Source of the DNA: Acidaminococcus fermentans
GTDB lineage: Bacteria > Bacillota_C > Negativicutes > Acidaminococcales > Acidaminococcaceae
NCBI GenBank assembly: GCA_004555735.1
Contig: SFHH01000026.1
Coordinates: 1-16,912, forward strand
DNA length: 16,912 bases
Direction: 5' to 3'
Part shown: one piece after another, positions 14,439-16,912 of the stretch
Numbering within the stretch: position 1 is the stretch's first letter
Layout: each line of letters starts with the position of its first letter
Translations under genes and position numbers: made by a program
The notes under the pieces: generated by a model
The model's database searches: none
What the model saw: only the letters and a program-made list of their open reading frames with translations
What the model was told of the DNA's origin: nothing

Positions 14439-14512
14439 GCGGGTGTAGCTCAATGGTAGAGCCCTAGCCTTCCAAGCTAGTTACGTGGGTTCGATTCCCA
14501 TCACCCGCTCCA
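14439..14512 (+). tRNA. tRNA-Gly (TCC)
   Basis: Acceptor GCGGGTG pairs with CACCCGC, discriminator T, CCA encoded. Anticodon stem CTAGC/GCTAG with loop CTTCCAA gives anticodon TCC at 14471-14473. T arm GTGGG-TTCGATT-CCCAT. Confidence 0.97.
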
Positions 14513-14520
14513 TTTTATTT

Positions 14521-14597
14521 GGCCCTGTAGCTCAGCTGGATAGAGCAACGGCCTTCTAAGCCGTGTGTCGAGTGTTCGAATCACTCCAGGGTCACCA
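14521..14597 (+). tRNA. tRNA-Arg (TCT)
   Basis: Acceptor GGCCCTG pairs with CAGGGTC (one G-U), discriminator A, CCA encoded. Anticodon stem ACGGC/GCCGT with loop CTTCTAA gives anticodon TCT at 14555-14557, reading the AGA/AGG codons. Last tRNA before the terminator. Confidence 0.97.
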
Positions 14598-14608
14598 CTT
14601 GGAACAGC

Positions 14609-14653
14609 AGAAGCTGTGAGAAAATGAGAAATCATTTTCCACAGCTTCTTTTT
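14609..14653 (+). terminator. Strong terminator of the tRNA operon
   Basis: AGAAGCTGTG (14609-14618) pairs with CACAGCTTCT (14640-14649), and GAAAATG (14620-14626) with CATTTTC (14633-14639), with one bulged A and a 6-nt loop. A long T-rich tract follows. The sequence is strikingly like the terminator at 16334-16378. Confidence 0.93.
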
Positions 14654-14667
14654 TATTTTTTTTTATA

Positions 14668-14695
14668 TTGACAATCATCTATATTATGCTATACT
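14668..14695 (+). promoter_or_regulatory. Promoter of the permease-ArsR-thioredoxin operon
   Basis: TTGACA (14668-14673) is followed after 16 nt by TATACT (14690-14695, 5 of 6 matches). It begins 15 nt after the tRNA terminator and lies about 40 nt before the permease ATG. The expected transcript start (near 14702) falls inside the candidate operator. Confidence 0.7.
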
Positions 14696-14716
14696 GATAT
14701 CAGATAGATGACAGTC
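14670..14716 (+). promoter_or_regulatory. Candidate ArsR-family operator overlapping the promoter
   Basis: Arms GACAATCATCTAT (14670-14682) and ATAGATGACAGTC (14704-14716) are complementary at 11 of 13 positions and flank the -10 box. Between them CTGATATCAG (14694-14703) is a perfect 10-bp palindrome at the expected start site. Either could be the site for the ArsR-type protein encoded in the same operon, which would make the operon self-repressed until a metal or metalloid binds. Which palindrome is used cannot be decided from sequence. Confidence 0.5.
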
Positions 14717-14738
14717 AATACGATGGAGGCGGAAACAA

Positions 14739-15737
14739 ATGTGGACATTCATACAAAATGAAATCCTGGGAATGCAGTGGCTGAACCATCTGATTGGGGT
14801 CGGTCTTGGGGCGGCAGGGATGGATCTGGGTTCTCGGCTGGGGGGCAGTGTGCAGTTTTTCCTGTACGATGTGATCAAGATCTCTGTGTTGCTGGTAGTA
14901 CTGATTTTCTGTGTCTCCTATATCCAGAGCTACTTCCCGCCGGAACGGAGCCGACAGATCCTGGGCCGATTCCATGGGTTGGGGGCCAATCTGATCGGGG
15001 CCCTTCTGGGAACGGTGACACCGTTCTGCTCCTGCTCCTCCATTCCCCTTTTCATGGGATTTACCAGCGCCGGCTTGTCCCAGGGGGTTACCTTTTCTTT
15101 CCTGATTTCTTCTCCCATGGTAGATCTGGGGAGCCTGGTACTGCTGATGGGAGTATTCGGTTATAAAATCGCCCTGGCCTATGTGGTGATGGGACTGGTG
15201 ATTGCCGTGGCCGGCGGGACTCTGATCGAACATCTCCATATGGAGGATCAGGTGGCGGATTTCATTCGGCAGGCCCGGATAGAAACCAGCCTGGCTCCGG
15301 AACAGCTGACGGTCGGGCAGCGGACCGCTTTTGCCCGGGAGCAGGTGGAAAACACCTTCCGGAAAGTCTTTCCCTATATTCTCCTGGGGGTGGGCATCGG
15401 GGCAGTGATCCATGAATGGGTTCCGGAACATCTGGTAACGGCTGTACTTGGGAGTCGGAACTCCTTTGGAGTGGTGCTGGCCACACTGGTGGGGGTACCC
15501 ATGTATGCGGACATTTTCGGCACCATACCGGTGGCGGAGGCATTGCTGGGAAAAGGAGCCCAGCTGGGGACAGTACTGAGCTTCATGATGGCGGTGACCA
15601 CCCTGAGCCTGCCCTCCATGATCATGCTGGGCAAGGCGGTGAAACCCAAACTGTTGCGGACGTTTGTGGCCATCTGTACGGCGGGGATCATTGCCGTAGG
15701 ATATGGATTCAATCTGTTCCAGGCCTGGCTGCTGTAA
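14739..15737 (+). CDS. ArsP-like (DUF318) membrane permease
   Basis: The 332-residue protein has about eight hydrophobic segments and the DUF318/PF03773 hallmark TPFCSCSSIPLFMGF, with Cys97 and Cys99, followed by GVTFSFLISSPMVD. The second half repeats a similar fold with GVPMYADIFGTIPVAEALL. Family members include ArsP, which exports trivalent organoarsenicals, and many untested permeases. Being directly followed by an ArsR-type repressor and a small CxxC protein supports metalloid efflux at the inner membrane. The loop between halves (about residues 168-210) is charged and likely cytoplasmic. GGAGG lies 9 nt before the ATG. The true substrate is unknown. Confidence 0.85.
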   Translation: MWTFIQNEILGMQWLNHLIGVGLGAAGMDLGSRLGGSVQFFLYDVIKISVLLVVLIFCVSYIQSYFPPERSRQILGRFHGLGANLIGALLGTVTPFCSCSSIPLFMGFTSAGLSQGVTFSFLISSPMVDLGSLVLLMGVFGYKIALAYVVMGLVIAVAGGTLIEHLHMEDQVADFIRQARIETSLAPEQLTVGQRTAFAREQVENTFRKVFPYILLGVGIGAVIHEWVPEHLVTAVLGSRNSFGVVLATLVGVPMYADIFGTIPVAEALLGKGAQLGTVLSFMMAVTTLSLPSMIMLGKAVKPKLLRTFVAICTAGIIAVGYGFNLFQAWLL

Positions 15738-15749
15738 GGAGGTGAAGAC

Positions 15750-16061
15750 ATGAATGCAATGGACGCGGCAGTGATCTGCAAGGCCCTGGGGGATTCCAAC
15801 CGGATCCGGATCGTGGAGCTGCTGACCCAGGGGGAACTGTGTGGCTGCAAACTGCTGGAGTATTTTAACATTACCCAGCCTACCCTGTCCCACCATATGA
15901 AGGTACTGGCAGAATGTGGGTTGATCTGCAGCCGGAAGGAATGGAAGAATACCTATTATTCCCTGAACTGTGAAACCCTCACGGCATTCAGGAATTATAT
16001 AGGAACGCTGACCTGCCGAAAAGGGAGAGCCTGTAGCTGCATGGATGAAAGCGGAAGATAG
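15750..16061 (+). CDS. ArsR/SmtB-family metal-sensing repressor
   Basis: The 103-residue winged-helix protein has ALGDSNRIRIVELL, then ELCGCKLLE with Cys31 and Cys33, matching the ELCVCDL metal site of ArsR. The recognition helix follows (TQPTLSHHMKVLAECGLI), then the wing (SRKEWKNTYYSL). Extra cysteines occur at 56, 60 and, unusually, in a C-terminal tail CRKGRACSC (89, 95, 97), which may add to metal binding. A near-perfect AAGGAGGTGA ribosome site begins in the permease stop region. It probably represses its own operon through the palindromes at 14670-14716 and releases on binding arsenite, antimonite or a similar thiophilic ion. Confidence 0.92.
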   Translation: MNAMDAAVICKALGDSNRIRIVELLTQGELCGCKLLEYFNITQPTLSHHMKVLAECGLICSRKEWKNTYYSLNCETLTAFRNYIGTLTCRKGRACSCMDESGR

Positions 16062-16087
16062 AAAGCAATAAGAAAGGATGAGAAAAC

Positions 16088-16318
16088 ATGGTTATTCAAG
16101 TCATGGGCGGAGGATGCAGCAAATGTGAAACGCTGCTGGAAAATGTCAAGGAAGCGGTGGCCCATACGGGGAAAACGGCGGAAATCCAATATATTACGGA
16201 TTTTGCCGTCATTGCTGGCAAGGGTATTATGAGCACCCCGGCACTGGTTATCGATGGCCGGGTGGTATCCACCGGCCGGGTATTGAAAACCAAAGAAGTG
16301 GAGGATTTGCTGGGGTAA
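16088..16318 (+). CDS. Small thioredoxin-fold redox protein (MTH895-like, CxxC)
   Basis: The 76-residue protein is the size of the minimal thioredoxin/glutaredoxin-like 'redox-active disulfide protein 2' family. It has VIQVMGGGCSKC with Cys10 and Cys13 at the start of helix 1, ITDFAVIAGKGIMSTPALVIDG with the cis-proline Pro51 (pieces GIMSTP and ALVIDG), and a final helix with LKTKEVEDLL. Such genes often accompany DUF318 permeases with ArsR regulators, where they could hand over or reduce the metalloid; that role is inferred. It is separated by 26 nt from arsR, with AAAGGATG upstream of the ATG, and ends the operon before a strong terminator. Confidence 0.9.
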   Translation: MVIQVMGGGCSKCETLLENVKEAVAHTGKTAEIQYITDFAVIAGKGIMSTPALVIDGRVVSTGRVLKTKEVEDLLG

Positions 16319-16333
16319 GGAAAAGAGGACTGG

Positions 16334-16378
16334 AGCTGTGAAGAAATGAGAAACCATTTCTTCACAGCTTTCTTTTTT
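16334..16378 (+). terminator. Terminator of the permease-ArsR-thioredoxin operon
   Basis: AGCTGTGAAGAAATG (16334-16348) and CATTTCTTCACAGCT (16355-16369) form a perfect 15-bp stem around AGAAAC, followed by TTCTTTTTT. It lies 15 nt after the last stop codon. Confidence 0.95.
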
Positions 16379-16381
16379 CAT

Positions 16382-16576
16382 TGAATCCATACCTCTTCGG
16401 ACAATCCGGTCATACTCCCGGTCGTTCTTCATTACTCCGAAAATAGCTTCTGCCTAGATTGCAAGGTTCCTTTTCTCCGTCCTTTTTTTCCAGACCCAGG
16501 AATACTTGTTGGCATTGGCTTCGAATTTCAACATATTGACGGGATTATATCTGATTCTTCCAAACTCATGTTCAAG
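16382..16576 (-). pseudogene. Relic of a DDE transposase C-terminal region
   Basis: On the minus strand 65 codons stay in one frame from 16576 down to 16382, broken by a single TAG at 16456-16454. After the stop the reading is AEAIFGVMKNDREYDRIVRRGMDS. This fits the conserved IS1182/DDE_Tnp_1_6-type pattern (Q/E-x-E-x-x-FG-x-x-K...R-x-x-x-RG-x-x). The TAG sits where a Gln codon would be expected, so a CAG-to-TAG change is likely. Upstream reading (LEHEFGRIRYNPVN) is less clearly transposase-like and is preceded by two more stops. No start, no terminal repeats and no N-terminal domain remain. The 3' end runs into the operon terminator. Confidence 0.6.
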
Positions 16577-16767
16577 GGACTATTATTTCACCTTTTCTTT
16601 TTGTTTGCCCTTTTCCAGATTGCACAACATTTTGTCAAGAAGATGCTGAAAAAATAATATAAAATATTTTTATTGATTTTTCAATCCTGTACAGAAGGGG
16701 ATCAGGAAAAATGGTGCTCTAGACTGCAACTTTGCAGGGCAAGGGATAACTTTTCCTGCTTCTTCGT
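16577..16767. other. AT-rich non-coding stretch with a possible structured RNA
   Basis: No gene is visible. TTGTCA (16632-16637), 17 nt, then TAATAT (16655-16660) is a weak plus-strand promoter. Downstream, CAGGAAAA (16703-16710) pairs with TTTTCCTG (16751-16758) and encloses the perfect small palindrome CTGCAA-CT-TTGCAG (16724-16737). Together these could be a small RNA or a leader, but no terminator follows and chance is a real alternative. Confidence 0.3.
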
Positions 16768-16789
16768 CTAATTTTCATCTAATCTTCAT
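16768..16789 (+). promoter_or_regulatory. Tandem 11-bp direct repeat (OmpR/PhoB-type site candidate)
   Basis: CTAATTTTCAT (16768-16778) and CTAATCTTCAT (16779-16789) are adjacent with one mismatch. An 11-bp period puts both half-sites on the same helix face, as in PhoB boxes and other OmpR-family sites. Two further TTCAT copies lie at 16846-16850 and 16870-16874. It is about 75 nt upstream of a likely promoter at the window end. Confidence 0.45.
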
Positions 16790-16863
16790 GATTCGGAAAC
16801 ATACTACTGTATTGACAGTCCTTCGGCAGTGAGCATACAGAACGATTCATCATGAATTTAATT

Positions 16864-16892
16864 TAGACATTCATAACCAAATATGATAAAAT
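16864..16892 (+). promoter_or_regulatory. Likely promoter of a gene beyond the window
   Basis: TAGACA (16864-16869, 5 of 6) is followed after 17 nt by TAAAAT (16887-16892, 5 of 6). The transcript would leave the window in the plus direction. A second, weaker arrangement begins at TTGACA 16812-16817, but the sequence 17 nt later (ATACAG) is a poor -10. Confidence 0.5.
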
Positions 16893-16912
16893 ACAGCTGA
16901 AAAACTTTGGAA

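Noticed and set aside
15995..16432. 145-codon minus-strand open frame covering the thioredoxin-like gene and terminator
   Set aside because: Only its first part (about 16382-16432) reflects the transposase relic; the rest is antisense to the CxxC gene and reads through a perfect terminator stem.

Overview
The window looks like chromosomal DNA of a Negativicutes bacterium, a Firmicute with an outer membrane (for example an Acidaminococcus-, Megasphaera- or Dialister-like gut anaerobe). It has a TonB-dependent outer-membrane receptor with ExbB-ExbD-TonB, strong Firmicute-style AAGGAGG ribosome sites, tightly overlapping genes, GC-rich coding regions, AT-rich intergenic regions, tRNA genes that encode CCA, and anaerobic radical-SAM chemistry. 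The genus is inferred; no 16S rRNA is present.

Region 1 (1-3111): the 3' end of an unrecognised gene, then a secreted class 3 lipase-like protein with an unusual C-terminal half, an amidohydrolase-2 family metal hydrolase and a YhcH/YjgK/YiaL (DUF386) protein. The last three genes overlap one another and end at a clear terminator.

Region 2 (3117-13649): a single-strand, nearly gapless cluster with the parts for haem uptake and anaerobic haem breakdown. It opens with a TTGACA promoter followed by a 7-2-7 palindrome that is probably a metal-repressor operator. The genes are a lipoprotein binding protein, FecCD-type permease, ATPase, exporter-type ABC half-transporter, ExbB, ExbD, TonB, a TonB-dependent receptor (FRAP...His...NPDL), a flavodoxin and a ChuW/HutW-type radical SAM enzyme. 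In the inferred pathway the receptor, energised by TonB-ExbBD, brings haem into the periplasm and the binding-protein ABC importer takes it into the cytoplasm. The radical SAM enzyme then opens the porphyrin and frees iron, with the flavodoxin as a likely electron donor. The embedded ABC exporter has no assigned substrate; it could remove the tetrapyrrole product or excess haem.

Region 3 (13650-14653): about 420 bp without a gene, holding a 128-bp nested imperfect palindrome. It is followed by a perfect-consensus promoter (TTGACA, 17 nt, TATAAT) with an AT-rich UP-like hairpin, six tRNA genes (Asn-Glu-Val-Pro-Gly-Arg) and a strong terminator.

Region 4 (14668-16378): an operon for an ArsP-like (DUF318) permease, an ArsR-family repressor with a CxC metal-site motif and a small thioredoxin-fold CxxC protein. 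Its promoter overlaps inverted repeats. Its terminator closely resembles the one closing the tRNA operon. This looks like a metalloid-responsive efflux module.

Region 5 (16379-16912): AT-rich and without an intact gene. It holds a minus-strand transposase relic with an amber stop, a potentially structured stretch, a tandem 11-bp direct repeat resembling an OmpR/PhoB-type site, and a likely promoter pointing out of the window.
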